Shown: positions 33,045 to 44,052, counted from the stretch's first letter. The stretch is DNA of 64,000 nt from Curtobacterium sp. TC1 (GCF_019844075.1 NZ_CP081964.1:3596001-3660000); one strand, 5' to 3'. Notes: generated from the letters alone by a model not told the origin. Translations and numbers: made by a program.

Positions 33045-34655
33045 CGTGAAGTACATCGCGACCCCGGCGGCCTTCGCTGCGGCGATGACCTCGTCGTCGC
33101 GGACGCTGCCACCGGGCTGGGCCACCGCGCGCACACCGGCGTCGAGCAGCACCTGCAGGCCGTCGGCGAACGGGAAGAACGCGTCGGACGCTGCGACACT
33201 GCCGCTCGCACGGTCACCGGCACGGTTCACCGCCAGGTGGCACGAGTCCACCCGGTTGACCTGGCCCATGCCCACCCCGACGCTCGCGCCCTGGTTCGCC
33301 AGCAGGATGCCGTTCGACTTGACCGAACGGCTCGCCTTCCACGCGAACGCCAGGTCGGCGAGGGTCTGGTCGTCGGCGGGCTCACCGGCGACGAGGGTCC
33401 AGGTCGACTGGTCGAACGCCGTGAAGCGGTCGGCGTCCTGCACCAGGAAGCCGCCGGAGATCTGCTTGACCTCACGCGGAGCCAGGGCGAAGTCGGCCGG
33501 CAGCGTGAGCAGGCGGATGTTCTTCTTGCGCGACAGGATCTCGAGCGCCTCGGGGTCGAAGCCGGGCGCGACGACGACCTCGGTGAAGATGTCCTTGACG
33601 GTCTCCGCCATGGCCACGGTGACGGGACGGTTCGCGGCGATGACCCCGCCGAAGGCGGACAGCGGGTCGCAGGCGTGTGCGGCGGCGTGGGCGGAGGCGA
33701 TCGGGTCGGCGGCGTCGGCCGGGGCGATCGCGATGCCGCACGGGTTGGCGTGCTTGATGATCGCGACGGCGGGGGTGTCGAAGTCGAACGCCGCACGGAC
33801 GGCGGCGTCGGCGTCGACGTAGTTGTTGTACGACATCTCCTTGCCGTGCAGCTGCGTCGCCTGCGCGATGCCGGTGCCGTCCGTGCTCGTGTAGAGCGCG
33901 GCAGCCTGGTGCGCGTTCTCGCCGTAGCGGAGCGTGGCGGACAGGTCGGCGGTGACGCTGAGGTGCTCGTCGAACACGCCGGGCGTCGCGATGTCCCCGC
34001 TGGTCGTCGGCGCTGCCGCCGCCGCGACGACGTCGCTGGCGAAGTAGGACGCCACCGCGCTGTCGTACGCCGCGGTGTGCGCGAAGGCCTGGGCGGCCAG
34101 ACGCTTGCGGAGCTCGAGGGAGGTACCACCGGCGCGGACCGCCTCGACGACCTCGGCGTAGGACGACGGCGCCACGACGATCGCCACGTTCGGGTGGTTC
34201 TTCGCCGAGGCGCGGACCATCGCGGGGCCGCCGATGTCGACGTTCTCGACCACGGTCGCGGTGTCGGCACCCGACGCCACGGTCTCGACGAACGGGTACA
34301 GGTTCACGACGACGAGCTCGAAGGCCGCGATCCCGAGGTCGGCGAGCTGCTGCTCGTGCGACTCGAGGCGCAGGTCGGCGAGCAGGCCCGCGTGCACCGA
34401 CGGGTGCAGGGTCTTGACCCGGCCGTCGAGCGACTCCGGGAACCCGGTGACGCTCGCGACGTCGGTGACGGCGAAGCCCGCGTCGCGGATGGTCTGGGCG
34501 GTGGAGCCCGTCGACACGATCTCGACACCCGACTCGGCGAGGGCGCCGGCGAGCTCGAGCAGGCCGGACTTGTCGCTCACCGAGATGAGTGCGCGGCGGA
34601 CCGGCACCACGTCACGGTCGCGGTAGAGGCTGGGGTCGGCTGCGTGCACGCTCAT
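33021..34655 (-). CDS. purH: Bifunctional AICAR transformylase / IMP cyclohydrolase
   Basis: A 544-residue enzyme for the last two steps of purine synthesis (AICAR to FAICAR to IMP). The N-terminal IMP cyclohydrolase domain (about 1-210) has [23 protein letters not shown] and [14 protein letters not shown]. The C-terminal transformylase domain has [18 protein letters not shown] and the ending GERHFFH. The length and motifs are normal. The ATG overlaps the purN stop by 4 nt. The last 24 bases are duplicated just after the stop codon. Confidence 0.97.
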   Translation of the reverse strand: MSVHAADPSLYRDRDVVPVRRALISVSDKSGLLELAGALAESGVEIVSTGSTAQTIRDAGFAVTDVASVTGFPESLDGRVKTLHPSVHAGLLADLRLESHEQQLADLGIAAFELVVVNLYPFVETVASGADTATVVENVDIGGPAMVRASAKNHPNVAIVVAPSSYAEVVEAVRAGGTSLELRKRLAAQAFAHTAAYDSAVASYFASDVVAAAAAPTTSGDIATPGVFDEHLSVTADLSATLRYGENAHQAAALYTSTDGTGIAQATQLHGKEMSYNNYVDADAAVRAAFDFDTPAVAIIKHANPCGIAIAPADAADPIASAHAAAHACDPLSAFGGVIAANRPVTVAMAETVKDIFTEVVVAPGFDPEALEILSRKKNIRLLTLPADFALAPREVKQISGGFLVQDADRFTAFDQSTWTLVAGEPADDQTLADLAFAWKASRSVKSNGILLANQGASVGVGMGQVNRVDSCHLAVNRAGDRASGSVAASDAFFPFADGLQVLLDAGVRAVAQPGGSVRDDEVIAAAKAAGVAMYFTGERHFFH

Positions 34656-35245
34656 GCGCTCGGGGTGCCCTTCAGGTCGGTGGTGCCGTTGGCGATGTCG
34701 AGGATGGTCTGGATGAGCAGGCGGCGCTCGACCGGCTTGATGCGGTCGTGCAGCGTCGACTCGGAGTCGCCGGGGAGCACGGGGACGCGCTCCTGGGCGA
34801 GGATCGGGCCGGTGTCCACGCCGTCGTCGACCGCGATGACGCTCGCACCGGTCTCCGTGACGCCAGCCGCGAGGGCGTCCCGCACGCCGTGGGCGCCGGG
34901 GAACTCGGGCAGGTACGCCGGGTGGGTGTTGATGATGGCCGGGGCGAACTCGGACACCACGGCCGGGGGCAGCAGGCGCATGAGGCCGGACAGCACGAGC
35001 AGGTCGGGCGACCACGGGCGGATCTGCTCGGCGAGGGACTGCCCCCACTCGGCGCGGGTCTCGTAGCGCGAGAACGGCACCGTGAAGGTCGGGATCGAGA
35101 ACTCCTCGCCCAGACCGAGGCCCTCGGCGTCGCGGTCGGCACCGATGGCGACGACACGGGCGGGGTACTCGGCGTCGAAGGTCGCTTCGAGCAGGGCTCG
35201 GAGGTTCGACCCGGTACCGGAGATCAGGACGACCAGTTCGAGCAC
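34652..35245 (-). CDS. purN: Phosphoribosylglycinamide formyltransferase
   Basis: A 197-residue folate-dependent GAR transformylase in de novo purine synthesis. The N-terminal phosphate loop [15 protein letters not shown], the active-site motif [15 protein letters not shown] with its catalytic Asn/His, and [12 protein letters not shown] (catalytic Asp) are present. The GTG start gives the normal PurN length and places TAGGGT 7 nt upstream, so the purNH mRNA may be leaderless. It is coupled to purH by an ATGA overlap. Confidence 0.95.
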   Translation of the reverse strand: MLELVVLISGTGSNLRALLEATFDAEYPARVVAIGADRDAEGLGLGEEFSIPTFTVPFSRYETRAEWGQSLAEQIRPWSPDLLVLSGLMRLLPPAVVSEFAPAIINTHPAYLPEFPGAHGVRDALAAGVTETGASVIAVDDGVDTGPILAQERVPVLPGDSESTLHDRIKPVERRLLIQTILDIANGTTDLKGTPSA

Positions 35246-35252
35246 GGCACCA

Positions 35253-35258
35253 ACCCTA
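35253..35258 (-). promoter_or_regulatory. Promoter -10 (TAGGGT) of the purN-purH operon
   Basis: On the minus strand TAGGGT precedes the purN GTG by 7 nt, consistent with a leaderless or near-leaderless transcript. Confidence 0.4.
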
Positions 35259-35286
35259 CCGGGACCCGCGCGTCGTGACGTCGGCG

Positions 35287-37272
35287 CTAGTGGTCGTCCT
35301 TCGGACGGCGCCACCAGGGCAGCTCCTCGTCGGGGATCTGGTCGGTGACGTCCCAGTTCGTCGGACGGGCCGACCGGGCGGGAGCGGCGGCGGGAGCCTC
35401 GGGTCCTGCTGGTTCGTCGTCCACGTCGTCCCGTCCGGCGACGAACTCCTCGGTGCTCCAGGGGAACGCCGGCTGCGCGTCGGTGTGGGCGGCTGCGGTC
35501 GTCGGCGCGGGAGTCTCCGCCGCTGGCCGTTCCGGAGCGGGTGCGGGGCGCTGCTGCTCGGCGTCGGCACCGGTCACGCGGTCGCGGAGTCCTCCGGCTC
35601 GCTCACGGAGTCCACCAGCGCGCTCGCGCACACCGTCGGCGGCATCGTGCAGTCGATCGCGCAGGGCACCGATCGCGGCACGGCCCGACGAGCGGGGCTC
35701 GGTCGGACCCTCGTCGGCCAGGCGCTCCGAGGCGACGGCGTCGGTCTTCGCCCATGCCGGCAGTTCCACGTCGTGGTCGGGATCGCGCGGGGGTGTCCGA
35801 GGCGTTCCGCTGAGCGCCGGCACGACCGTCTCGTCGGCGATCGGTTCCGTCGGGCTGTCGACCGTGGCGCGCGGGCGGGCAGCGGTCGAGCCGTCGTGGG
35901 ACTCCTCGACCACGAACCGGTGCACGTCGGTGGTCCGTCCCGCGCCGGCCTGGTCGAGCGCGGCGAGCAGCGATCCCGTCCCGGCCTCGGCCCCGCTGCG
36001 GTCCGCGTCGTCGTCCGCCTCGGTCCAGCGCTCCCGTGTCCAGCCGCGGTCGGGCAGGCGGACGAGGTCGCTGCCCGCGGCGAGGGCGATGACCGCCGGC
36101 AGGCCGATCTCGAGCGCGGCGAAACCACCGACCACCAGGGCGTGGGGTCCGACGTCGGCCAGTCGTCCGGGGCCGAACGATCCGGATGACACCCAGGCGA
36201 TCAGCCCGGTCAGGACCCCGGCCACGATGCCCGTCGCGACACCGGCGAGCGCTCGGTGGAGTGCGGAGTCGGCGTTCCCCAGCGCACGCACGAGTCGCGG
36301 GCGCATCGAGCCGCCGATCGCGAAGCCGGCGATCACCGGCACCAGGATCCAGACGAGCCCGAACGTGTGGCCCGAGGTCGGCAGTGCGCCGAACACCGGC
36401 AGGCCGGGGATCGGGCCGAGGGTCGTGGCGATCGGGGACACGCTCGACCCGGTGCCGATGGCGAACCCGGGGCCGATCAGCCACGAGGTCGCCCACCCGA
36501 CGAAGTCCGGCAGGAACGCGAGCTGCCCGACGGTGAGGGCGATCCCGCCGATCACACCGGCGTGGGACTGCTCGTACAGCGTGATGACCTCGGCGAACGA
36601 GGTGAAGAGCAGGAGCCCGACGACGACTCCGGCGCACGCGACGACGACAGCGGTCGCGGCGGTGCCGGCGCGGAGCCCGAACCCGGCGACGGTCCGCCAG
36701 AGCACGGGCACCCGGTCGAGCAGGTCGATGACGCGTTGTGTGGCGGGGTCCGCCGGCAGGTCGCGCCGTCGTCGGCAGACCTCCGAGCTGATGAGCGCCG
36801 GGATCCCGAACCACAGGGCGGGCAGGACCACGGACTGCCAGATGGTCGGCTGCGTGGCGGCGGAGGTCGACGACAGTGCGACGCCGAGGCCGAGCACCGC
36901 GACGACCGCCGTCCCGACCAGCAGGCCGGTGGTGCGGTGCTCCGTCTCGGCGAACCGACGACCGGCTCGGGCACCGAGCCAGGCGGTCACGACCGCGAAG
37001 CCGAGCGCCGCGAGCGTCACGTCGATGGGGTCGGCGGCACCGCTGACCCCGGAGCTCTTCGCCACCGCCGACCCGAGCAGGAACGAGACGTCGACGCCGT
37101 GGCCGACGAGCCAGACGCTGCCGGTCGCCTTCCAGAACACGTCCCAGTCGACCTGCAGGCCGTACTCGAACCCCCAGAGCAGGGTGAGCGGGACCAGGGC
37201 GATCCCGATGCCGACGCCGACCGTCACGACCGCCTCGATCGCGGCGAGCAGAGCGGTTCCCAGGCGGTTCAT
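35287..37272 (-). CDS. DUF6350 family multi-pass membrane protein
   Basis: A 661-residue protein. The first 430 residues hold about ten membrane helices (for example [53 protein letters not shown]). The remaining 230 are a polar cytoplasmic tail with a repeated [17 protein letters not shown] heptad-like segment, ending in [12 protein letters not shown]6350 members occupy this position next to purN and sucCD across Microbacteriaceae; the family has no known function. TATCCT is 7 nt upstream of the ATG. Confidence 0.85.
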   Translation of the reverse strand: MNRLGTALLAAIEAVVTVGVGIGIALVPLTLLWGFEYGLQVDWDVFWKATGSVWLVGHGVDVSFLLGSAVAKSSGVSGAADPIDVTLAALGFAVVTAWLGARAGRRFAETEHRTTGLLVGTAVVAVLGLGVALSSTSAATQPTIWQSVVLPALWFGIPALISSEVCRRRRDLPADPATQRVIDLLDRVPVLWRTVAGFGLRAGTAATAVVVACAGVVVGLLLFTSFAEVITLYEQSHAGVIGGIALTVGQLAFLPDFVGWATSWLIGPGFAIGTGSSVSPIATTLGPIPGLPVFGALPTSGHTFGLVWILVPVIAGFAIGGSMRPRLVRALGNADSALHRALAGVATGIVAGVLTGLIAWVSSGSFGPGRLADVGPHALVVGGFAALEIGLPAVIALAAGSDLVRLPDRGWTRERWTEADDDADRSGAEAGTGSLLAALDQAGAGRTTDVHRFVVEESHDGSTAARPRATVDSPTEPIADETVVPALSGTPRTPPRDPDHDVELPAWAKTDAVASERLADEGPTEPRSSGRAAIGALRDRLHDAADGVRERAGGLRERAGGLRDRVTGADAEQQRPAPAPERPAAETPAPTTAAAHTDAQPAFPWSTEEFVAGRDDVDDEPAGPEAPAAAPARSARPTNWDVTDQIPDEELPWWRRPKDDH

Positions 37273-37307
37273 CGCAGCGAGGATACGTGAGCCGACCCCG
37301 GAACGAC

Positions 37308-37342
37308 GGGAGGCTCGGCGCGGAACCCGCACCGAGCCTCCC
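37308..37342 (-). terminator. Terminator-like hairpin after sucD
   Basis: GGGAGGCTCGG (37308-37318) and CCGAGCCTCCC (37332-37342) are exact complements with a 13-nt loop, 35 bp past the sucD stop. Confidence 0.7.
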
Positions 37343-37376
37343 GGCTTCGTCCCGGCCGTCTGCCGGGCAGTGGTCG

Positions 37377-38264
37377 CTAGCGGGCGGCGACGACCTCGCG
37401 CAGCAGCGCGGCGGTCTCGGACGGTGTCTTGCCGACCTTGACGCCGGCGGCCTCGAGCGCCTGCTGCTTCGCCTCGGCGGTGCCGGCGGAACCGGACACG
37501 ATCGCTCCGGCGTGGCCCATCGTCTTGCCCTCGGGGGCGGTGAAGCCCGCGACGTAGCCGACGACCGGCTTGGTGACGTGCGCCTTGATGAACTCGGCTG
37601 CGCGCTCCTCGGCGTCGCCGCCGATCTCACCGATCATCACGATGGCCTCGGTCTCGGGGTCGGCCTCGAACGCGGCGAGCGCGTCGATGTGCGTCGTGCC
37701 GATGACCGGGTCGCCGCCGATGCCGATGGCGGTCGAGAAGCCCAGGTCGCGCAGCTCGTACATCATCTGGTAGGTCAGGGTGCCCGACTTCGAGACGAGG
37801 CCGATCGGGCCCTTGCCGGTGATCGTCGCCGGGGTGATGCCGACGAGCGACTCACCGGGCGTGATGATGCCGGGGCAGTTCGGGCCGATGATGCGGGTCG
37901 TGCCGCCCTTCGCCTTGGCGTGCGCCCAGAACTCGGCGGCGTCCTGCACGGGGATGCCCTCGGTGATGACGACGACGAGCGGGATCTCGGCGTCGATGGC
38001 CTCGAGCACGGCGTCCTTGGCGAAGGCCGGCGGCACGAAGACGATGGAGACGTCCGCACCGGTGGTGTCGATGGCCTCGCGCACGGTGCCGAAGACGGGC
38101 AGCGACACGTCGCCGTGGGTGACGGTGGTGCCGGCCTTGCGCGCGTTGACGCCGCCGACGACCTGGGTGCCGGCCTTGAGCATCAGTGCGGTGTGCTTGG
38201 TGCCCTCGCCGCCGGTGATGCCCTGGACGATGACCTTGGAGTCCTTGTTGAGGAAGATCGACAT
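37377..38264 (-). CDS. sucD: Succinate--CoA ligase, alpha subunit
   Basis: A 295-residue subunit of the TCA-cycle enzyme interconverting succinyl-CoA and succinate with ADP or GDP phosphorylation. The CoA-binding Rossmann domain begins [19 protein letters not shown]. The ligase domain has [13 protein letters not shown] and the phosphorylated His in [10 protein letters not shown]. It starts 11 bp after sucC. Together they form the heteromeric ligase. Confidence 0.97.
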   Translation of the reverse strand: MSIFLNKDSKVIVQGITGGEGTKHTALMLKAGTQVVGGVNARKAGTTVTHGDVSLPVFGTVREAIDTTGADVSIVFVPPAFAKDAVLEAIDAEIPLVVVITEGIPVQDAAEFWAHAKAKGGTTRIIGPNCPGIITPGESLVGITPATITGKGPIGLVSKSGTLTYQMMYELRDLGFSTAIGIGGDPVIGTTHIDALAAFEADPETEAIVMIGEIGGDAEERAAEFIKAHVTKPVVGYVAGFTAPEGKTMGHAGAIVSGSAGTAEAKQQALEAAGVKVGKTPSETAALLREVVAAR

Positions 38265-38275
38265 GGTCAGTCCCT

Positions 38276-39445
38276 TCAGGCCGCTGCGGCGGCGAGTTCG
38301 GCGGCCTGCTCGGCCGCGTCGTCCATGGTCGCGGCGACGGTGACGAGCGGGTGCGCTGCCTCCGCCAGGATCCGACGACCCTCTTCCACGTTGTTGCCGT
38401 CCAGGCGCACGACGAGCGGCTTGGTGGCCGCGTCACCGAGGATGCCGAGTGCGGCGACGATGCCGTTCGCGACGGCGTCGCAGGCGGTGATGCCGCCGAA
38501 GACGTTCACGAAGACGCTCTTCACCTGCGGGTCGCCGAGGATGACGTCGAGGCCGTTGGCCATGACCTCGGCCGAGGCGCCGCCGCCGATGTCGAGGAAG
38601 TTCGCGGGCTTCACACCGCCGTGGCGCTCACCGGCGTAGGCGACGACGTCGAGCGTCGACATGACGAGGCCCGCACCGTTGCCGATGACACCGACCTGGC
38701 CGTCGAGCTTGACGTAGTTCAGGCCGTGGGCCTTCGCCTTGGCCTCGAGCGGGTCCTCGCTGGCGGAGTCCTCGAGGTCCTTGTGCGCGGGGTGCCGGAA
38801 GTCGGCGTTCTCGTCGAGCGAGACCTTGCCGTCGAGCGCCAGGATCTGGCCGTCGCCCGTGCGGACGAGGGGGTTCACCTCGACGAGCGTCGCGTCCTCG
38901 CCCTTGTAGACGTCGTAGAGCTTCGAGAAGACGTCGGCCACCTGGTCGACGAGTTCCGCCGGGAACCCGGCCTGCTCGGCGATCGCGCGACCGGCGGCCG
39001 CGTCGATCCCGGTGAGCGGGTCGACCTCGACGCGGGCGAGGGCCTCGGGCTTCTCGACCGCGAGCTGCTCGATCTCCATGCCGCCCTCGACGCTGGTGAG
39101 CGAGAGGTAGGACCGGTTGGCCCGGTCGAGCAGCACGGAGAAGTAGAACTCCTCGGCGATGTCCGCCCCCTGCGCGATCATGACGCGCTCGACGGTGTGG
39201 CCCTTGATGTCGAGGCCGAGGATGGCCTGCGCGTGCTCGAACGCCTCGTCAGGGGTCTTCGCCACCTTCACGCCGCCGGCCTTGCCGCGCCCACCGACCT
39301 TCACCTGGGCCTTGACGACGACGACGCCACCGATCTGCTCGGCCGCCGCTCGCGCCGCTTCCGGGGTGTCGGCGATGATCCCCTGCAGCACGGGGACGCC
39401 GTAGGACTCGAAGAGGTCCCTGGCCTGATACTCGAAAAGATCCAC
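38276..39445 (-). CDS. sucC: Succinate--CoA ligase, beta subunit
   Basis: A 389-residue ATP-grasp subunit. It opens with [19 protein letters not shown] (GTG-encoded start), has [19 protein letters not shown] for nucleotide binding, and [11 protein letters not shown] plus [17 protein letters not shown] in the C-terminal domain that contacts SucD. GGGAAGAAG upstream supports the GTG. First gene of the sucC-sucD operon; the 178-bp gap to recQ contains both promoters. Confidence 0.97.
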   Translation of the reverse strand: MDLFEYQARDLFESYGVPVLQGIIADTPEAARAAAEQIGGVVVVKAQVKVGGRGKAGGVKVAKTPDEAFEHAQAILGLDIKGHTVERVMIAQGADIAEEFYFSVLLDRANRSYLSLTSVEGGMEIEQLAVEKPEALARVEVDPLTGIDAAAGRAIAEQAGFPAELVDQVADVFSKLYDVYKGEDATLVEVNPLVRTGDGQILALDGKVSLDENADFRHPAHKDLEDSASEDPLEAKAKAHGLNYVKLDGQVGVIGNGAGLVMSTLDVVAYAGERHGGVKPANFLDIGGGASAEVMANGLDVILGDPQVKSVFVNVFGGITACDAVANGIVAALGILGDAATKPLVVRLDGNNVEEGRRILAEAAHPLVTVAATMDDAAEQAAELAAAAA

Positions 39446-39623
39446 GCTGTTCTTCTTCCCGCACGGTTCGTGCGATCGGCATCGGTTTCCCGGTCGCGCA
39501 CTCCACATCGAGGGTCGCTCGATGTCGAGACAACGGCCGGGAGCCAGCCTAGCGCCGGACCGTGGACGTCCGGTGCGCGCTGTCCCGGCCCGTTCCCCAG
39601 CGAGCTCCCGGCACGGTGGATCG

Positions 39624-41255
39624 GTGAACGCTGCACTCCGTACCCGCACCGCCGACGTGTTCGGCTGGCACCTCCGCCCCGACCAGGAATCCGTCATCGA
39701 CGCCGTGCTCGACGGGCGCGACGCGCTCGCCGTGATGCCGACCGGATCGGGGAAGTCGGCGATCTACCAGGTCGCCGGCCTCGAGCTGGAGGGCGTCGTC
39801 ATCGTCGTCTCGCCCCTCGTGGCGCTGCAGGAGGACCAGGTCGTCGGACTCGAGCACCACGTGGACGCTCCCCGCGCGGTCGCGATGAACGCCACGAGGA
39901 AGGCCCGGGACGTCGCCGAGGCCTGGGACGCGGTCGCGGCGGGCGAGGTCGGCTACGTGTTCCTGGCACCCGAACAGCTCGTGAAGGACGACGTGCTCGA
40001 GCGACTCCGCGACGCCGGTGTCGCGCTCGTCGCCGTCGACGAGGCGCACTGCATCTCGTCCTGGGGGCACGACTTCCGACCGGACTACCTGGCGCTCGGC
40101 GAGGTCGTGGAACGCCTCGGCCGGCCGCCGGTGCTCGCACTGACCGCGACGGGCTCCGCTCCCGTGCGGGACGACATCGTCGAACGGCTCGGCATGCGTG
40201 ACCCGTTCGTGCTCGCCTCGGGGTTCGACCGCCCCGGCATCCGGCTCGAGGTGGTCCGGCACGCCGAGGACGCCGAGAAGCGCGCGGCCGTGGTCGACCA
40301 GGTCGTCGGACTCGACGGGGCCACCGTCGTCTACGTCGCCACCCGCGCCGCGACGACGGAGTACGCCGACGCGATGGCCGCCCGCGGTCGTCGCGCGCGG
40401 CCGTACCACGCCGGCATGCGGGTGACGGAGCGCGAGGCGGTCCACACGGGGTTCCTCGACGGCGACGTCGACGTCGTGGTCGCCACGAGCGCGTTCGGCA
40501 TGGGCATCGACAAACCCGACGTCCGCTTCGTCGTGCACGCCGACGTCCCCGAGTCGGTCGACGCCTACTACCAGGAGATCGGGCGGGCCGGCCGCGATGC
40601 CGAGCCGGCCGGCGCGACCCTGCACTACCGGGCCGAGGACTTCGGCCTGCGCACGTTCTTCGCGTCCGGTTCGCCCCGACCCGCGTCGGTCCGCGCCGTG
40701 TTCGACGCGGTCCCGGCCACCGGCCCGATCGCCCGGTCGGCGCTCGCGGAGGCCTCCGGTCTGTCGTCCCGCACCGCCGGCCGTGCCCTCAACGCCCTGC
40801 TCGACGCCGGCGTCCTGCGCGACGACGTCGACGGGGTCACGCGGGTGCCGGACGGCCCGGCGACCGCGGCCCACGCGGCCCGCGCGACGGCGGACCGCGC
40901 GGCGGAGCGCGAACGGGTCGAGGAGTCGCGGATCGCGATGATGCGCCAACTCGCCGAGACGACCGGCTGCCGACGGCAGTTCCTGCTCGGCTACTTCGGC
41001 GACGAGCTCCCGGAGCCGTGCGGCAACTGCGACACCTGTTCCTCGGGGACGGCCTTCGACGGCGGAGCCCACGTGGCCGACGGCGCGAACGACGACGTCT
41101 GGCCGCCGGATGCCCGCGTCGAGCACGCCGAGTGGGGCACCGGCGTGGTGATGAGCACGGAGGAGGACCGCATCACCGTCTTCTTCGAGTCGGCCGGGTA
41201 CCGCACGCTCGCGTTGGCGGACATCGCCGAGCGGGATCTGCTCGAGCGGGTCTGA
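39624..41255 (+). CDS. RecQ-like ATP-dependent DNA helicase
   Basis: A 543-residue superfamily-2 helicase. The motor domains hold Walker [13 protein letters not shown] (motif I), [16 protein letters not shown] (DEAH plus aromatic-rich loop), ALTATG, and [13 protein letters not shown] / QEIGRAGRD in the second RecA domain. A zinc cluster with four Cys follows ([13 protein letters not shown]...CGNCDTC). No HRDC domain is present; instead the C-terminus has a small DUF3553-like beta domain ([20 protein letters not shown]). It is smaller than E. coli RecQ and typical of the actinobacterial short type. The GTG has CACGGT 6 nt upstream. Confidence 0.9.
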   Translation: MNAALRTRTADVFGWHLRPDQESVIDAVLDGRDALAVMPTGSGKSAIYQVAGLELEGVVIVVSPLVALQEDQVVGLEHHVDAPRAVAMNATRKARDVAEAWDAVAAGEVGYVFLAPEQLVKDDVLERLRDAGVALVAVDEAHCISSWGHDFRPDYLALGEVVERLGRPPVLALTATGSAPVRDDIVERLGMRDPFVLASGFDRPGIRLEVVRHAEDAEKRAAVVDQVVGLDGATVVYVATRAATTEYADAMAARGRRARPYHAGMRVTEREAVHTGFLDGDVDVVVATSAFGMGIDKPDVRFVVHADVPESVDAYYQEIGRAGRDAEPAGATLHYRAEDFGLRTFFASGSPRPASVRAVFDAVPATGPIARSALAEASGLSSRTAGRALNALLDAGVLRDDVDGVTRVPDGPATAAHAARATADRAAERERVEESRIAMMRQLAETTGCRRQFLLGYFGDELPEPCGNCDTCSSGTAFDGGAHVADGANDDVWPPDARVEHAEWGTGVVMSTEEDRITVFFESAGYRTLALADIAERDLLERV

Positions 41256-41282
41256 TCCGCCCCCCGCGACCCACGGGGGAAG

Positions 41283-41316
41283 GCGCGGTCGCTCGACCAC
41301 CCGTCGGCGACCGCGC
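41283..41316 (+). terminator. Terminator-like hairpin after the recQ-like gene
   Basis: Perfect 10-bp arms GCGCGGTCGC (41283-41292) and GCGACCGCGC (41307-41316), flanked by GGGGGAA and CTCCCCC runs that can extend the stem. Confidence 0.65.
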
Positions 41317-41450
41317 TCCACTCCCCCGAGCACCGGCAGTGTGCACGTCCCTCGTGACGAGCAGGTGACGTCGAGGTGAACTCCCCCGGCGTCCCGGGTC
41401 GTCCCAGGGGGACCGGCGTACACCGGAAGACCCCGACGGAAGGACCCCGC

Positions 41451-41885
41451 ATGACCGCGGAACAGAACCAGCAGGCGCAGGAGCGACTCGGCGAGATCCT
41501 GGAGGCGCGCGCCTTCGACCGCTTCCCCGAGGTCTGGGCCGACGACGTCGTGGACCACGACCCCGCGCCCGACCAGCAGCCCGGCCTCGCGGGGATCGTC
41601 GACTTCTGGACCGAGTTCACCACCGCGTTCCCGGACCTCACGCTCGAGCCCGACCCGCTCGTCGTCACGGACGACTACATCACCGCGGTGTTCACGATCC
41701 GCGGCACCCACACCGGTCCGTTCCAGGGCCACGCGCCGACGGGTCGCACCTTCGAGGTCCGCGGCATCCAGGTCTCGAAGTTCCGTGACGGCAAGATCGC
41801 CGAGCGCTGGGGCGCGACCGACGAGAAGGGTCTGGCGGAACAGCTCGCGCTCGGCTCCGGCGACGTCCACTTCGTCAGCGCCTGA
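41451..41885 (+). CDS. SnoaL-like / ester cyclase family protein
   Basis: A 144-residue NTF2-fold protein of the SnoaL-like polyketide-cyclase group. Motifs are WADDVVDHDPAPDQQPG, FWTEFTTAFPDLTLEPD and the C-terminal GIQVSKFRDGKIAERWGATD, all standard for the family. No polyketide genes are nearby, and most such proteins in bacteria are uncharacterised small-molecule binders. GGAAGGA precedes the ATG. The acidic-protein gene follows 43 bp later with its own strong ribosome site. Confidence 0.85.
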   Translation: MTAEQNQQAQERLGEILEARAFDRFPEVWADDVVDHDPAPDQQPGLAGIVDFWTEFTTAFPDLTLEPDPLVVTDDYITAVFTIRGTHTGPFQGHAPTGRTFEVRGIQVSKFRDGKIAERWGATDEKGLAEQLALGSGDVHFVSA

Positions 41886-41928
41886 ACACCATCCGACACC
41901 CGGCACCACCCACACCCAGGAGGACACC

Positions 41929-42222
41929 ATGAGCGATCCCGGCATCAGCCCCGTCGACGACTTCGAGGCCCAGCAGCGCCGCGACGACGACATCGACCGC
42001 GAGCACGTCGGCCCCGACGAGGTGGACGAGTCCGAGGAGTCCCTCGAGACCGTGACGAACGACGCCGTCGCGGGTGAGACGGTCGAGCCACAGCCCGGTG
42101 ACGGCACCGACGACGGTCCGACCGGCGGCTCCCCGCGTGAGGGGTCGCCCGACCTGTGGGAGCACGACGCCGACGAGGACCGCCCGGACCTGGGCAACGA
42201 CCTCGGCACCAAGCCGCTCTGA
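41929..42222 (+). CDS. Small acidic, probably disordered protein
   Basis: A 97-residue protein of very low complexity, about 30% Asp plus Glu with many Gly and Pro (DEVDESEESLETVTND, then GDGTDDGPTGGSP). No hydrophobic core or known domain. CAGGAGGA seven bases before the ATG strongly supports translation. Likely in one transcript with the SnoaL-like gene. Function unknown. Confidence 0.7.
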   Translation: MSDPGISPVDDFEAQQRRDDDIDREHVGPDEVDESEESLETVTNDAVAGETVEPQPGDGTDDGPTGGSPREGSPDLWEHDADEDRPDLGNDLGTKPL

Positions 42223-42257
42223 CCAGCGGTCCCCAGGGACCCGCGGAACACGGCCCG

Positions 42258-42272
42258 TAGCATCGGGCCGTG
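42258..42272 (+). promoter_or_regulatory. Leaderless promoter -10 (TAGCAT)
   Basis: TAGCAT at 42258-42263, spacer CGGGCC, GTG at 42270. It drives the small membrane protein and the DUF2236 gene. Confidence 0.5.
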
Positions 42273-42635
42273 TTCCGTCGTGTCCGTGCCAGCGTCCGCA
42301 GCACGCCGTCGGCCGCCCGTCTGGTGGCGATCGCGGCGATGCTGCTCGTCGCGGCCTCGGCGCACCTCGCCGCGCGTTCGGAGCCCGCGGGACGATGGGT
42401 CCCGCTCCTCGCGGTCGCGGTGGTCGGAGCCGTCGTCACCGGAGCACCGAGCCACCGCTGGCCGCTCCCCGCGATCTGGCTCGTCGCCACCCTGCTCGCC
42501 CTGACGGGTGACGTCCGGGTCGACGGCACGTACCTGGTGATCGCCCTCGCGACCGGTGCGGTCGCGCTCCTCGCGGCGATCGCCGCTGATCTCGTCCCCG
42601 TGCTGCGGGCGCGACGCCGACGGGGTACGTCGTGA
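42270..42635 (+). CDS. Small membrane protein of unknown function
   Basis: A 121-residue protein with four hydrophobic segments (AARLVAIAAMLLVAASAHLA, WVPLLAVAVVGAVVTGA, WPLPAIWLVATLLALTG, LVIALATGAVALLAAIAADL) and basic ends. The stop overlaps the GTG of the DUF2236 gene by 4 nt, so both are co-translated, suggesting a shared membrane-related role. No family recognised. Confidence 0.7.
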   Translation: MFRRVRASVRSTPSAARLVAIAAMLLVAASAHLAARSEPAGRWVPLLAVAVVGAVVTGAPSHRWPLPAIWLVATLLALTGDVRVDGTYLVIALATGAVALLAAIAADLVPVLRARRRRGTS

Positions 42636-43570
42636 CCACCCCACGGCCTGGAGGCCCGGCGCCGGGTCCGCCACGTCCCTCCAGTCACGGCCGTCACCCC
42701 GCTGGCGCGGTGCGCCGGAACCGGCTGGTGGGGCCCACCTCCCGTCCGTCGTCCGGTCACGTTGCGGAACGCGACCTGCGTCGGTTCCTCGCCGACAGCA
42801 CACCCGTGGCCGCGGGCGGCCGCGCCATCCTGCTGCAGATCGCCGACCCGGTCGTCGCGGCAGGGGTCCGCCGGCACTCGGACTTCGCCCGTCGACCGCA
42901 GCAGCGGCTGGCCCACACCCTGATGTTCGTGTACGCCGTCGTCTCCGGCACGGAGCAGGACGCCGCGATCGCCGCCGGCTTCGTGAACCGGGCCCACGTC
43001 CCCGTGACGGGCGCGGACGACGTCGACCGGCAGCTGTGGGTGGCCGCGACCCTGTTCGACTCGGCACGTCGGGCGCACGACCTGTTCGGTGCGCCCGTCA
43101 CGGCGGAGCGGGCGGAGGACGTCCTCGCCGCCTACGCCCCGATCGCGACGACGTTGCGGGTGCCCGCCGATCGCTGGCCGACGTCGGTGGCGGCGTTCGA
43201 CCGGTACTGGGCGGACACGCTCGACCGGCTCGAGGTCACCGATGACGCCCGCGGGGTGGTGCGGGACCTGCTGCACCCGCGGTTCGCGCCGCTCTGGGTG
43301 CGCGCTGCGATGCCCCTGGTCAGGGTCGTCACGGTGGGGATGCTGCCGGAGCAGCTGCGCGCCGCGTACGGGTTCGCGTGGGGGCCGCGCGAGCAGCGTC
43401 GGTTCCAGCGGACGGTCGCCGTGGTCGGGGGTGTGCGGTCGGTCCTGCCCGGGGCCCTGCTGCGGCTGCCGGGGCCGCTGCTGTTGCGGGCGATGCGCCG
43501 GACGGCCGGGCGACACGCCACTGCTGCTGGCACTGCTGCTGCTCAGCCGGCGAGTACCCGCACGGCGTAG
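42632..43570 (+). CDS. DUF2236 / MpaB-type oxygenase domain protein
   Basis: A 312-residue protein of the family that includes rubber oxygenase Lcp and the mycophenolate enzyme MpaB, many of which bind heme. Family features: GGRAILLQIADPVVAAGV, HSDFARRPQQRLAHTLMFVY, VSGTEQDAAIAAGFVNRAH with the conserved His, LWVAATLFDSA, and a C-terminal GFAWGPREQRRFQ. The natural substrate is unknown. The first 45 residues are Pro/Arg-rich. The 3' end overlaps the convergent FHA gene by 28 bp. Confidence 0.82.
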   Translation: MTTPRPGGPAPGPPRPSSHGRHPAGAVRRNRLVGPTSRPSSGHVAERDLRRFLADSTPVAAGGRAILLQIADPVVAAGVRRHSDFARRPQQRLAHTLMFVYAVVSGTEQDAAIAAGFVNRAHVPVTGADDVDRQLWVAATLFDSARRAHDLFGAPVTAERAEDVLAAYAPIATTLRVPADRWPTSVAAFDRYWADTLDRLEVTDDARGVVRDLLHPRFAPLWVRAAMPLVRVVTVGMLPEQLRAAYGFAWGPREQRRFQRTVAVVGGVRSVLPGALLRLPGPLLLRAMRRTAGRHATAAGTAAAQPASTRTA

Positions 43571-44052
43571 TCCCCCACCATCACGACGTCACCGGGCCGG
43601 GCGATGACCTGCGCACCGCCCACGCTGGGTTCCTGGGCACCGGAGGCGCGGACGACCACCGTGCCGTTCGACGATCCGAGGTCCTCGACCACCAGGCCGC
43701 CGTCACCCGTCGGCCGCATGGCCGCGTGCTCGCGCGACACCGACTTCCCCGGGTCGTCGAGCAGGACCGCTCGTCGCCCCGGCGCGGTCGGGACGCGTCG
43801 TCCCAGGATGACCGGCTGGTCGAGGGGCACGACGTTGCCCGGCGCGACCTCGAGCACGAGTCGCGGCACGATGCCGATCGTCGGCAGCGGCTGCTCGGTC
43901 CGGACGACGGCGTCCGGCTCGTCGTCCGACACCGGTGCCGCGGGCAGCACCCAGGCCCGGGACAGGTACCCCGCCTGCCGGTCGCGCTCGACGTCGGCAC
44001 GCGTGACCACCGGGCGCTTCGGAGTGTCGTCGTCCTTCCGGCGTCGAGCCAC
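43543..44052 (-). CDS. FHA domain protein at the edge of the type VII secretion locus
   Basis: A 169-residue cytoplasmic protein. A charged N-terminus (ARRRKDDDTPKRPVVTRADVE) precedes an FHA domain (about 70-165) with the phosphothreonine-binding set LGRRV, SVSREHAAM and LGSSNGTVVV. FHA proteins bind phosphothreonine on partners and commonly accompany WXG100 secretion genes. It is divergent from the first WXG100 gene across 120 bp, so it may regulate or assist that system. The GTG start follows GAGGGG at good spacing. Confidence 0.85.
   Translation of the reverse strand: MARRRKDDDTPKRPVVTRADVERDRQAGYLSRAWVLPAAPVSDDEPDAVVRTEQPLPTIGIVPRLVLEVAPGNVVPLDQPVILGRRVPTAPGRRAVLLDDPGKSVSREHAAMRPTGDGGLVVEDLGSSNGTVVVRASGAQEPSVGGAQVIARPGDVVMVGDYAVRVLAG

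Noticed and set aside
39549..43067. A 1172-codon open frame on the minus strand opposite the RecQ-like and following genes
   Set aside because: No domain or start signal. It spans several convincing plus-strand genes with ribosome sites and is a third-position shadow.
43543..43570. Overlap of the DUF2236 and FHA gene ends as a sign of a wrong start or frameshift
   Set aside because: Both 3' ends fit their families, and a 28-bp convergent overlap is unremarkable in such compact DNA.
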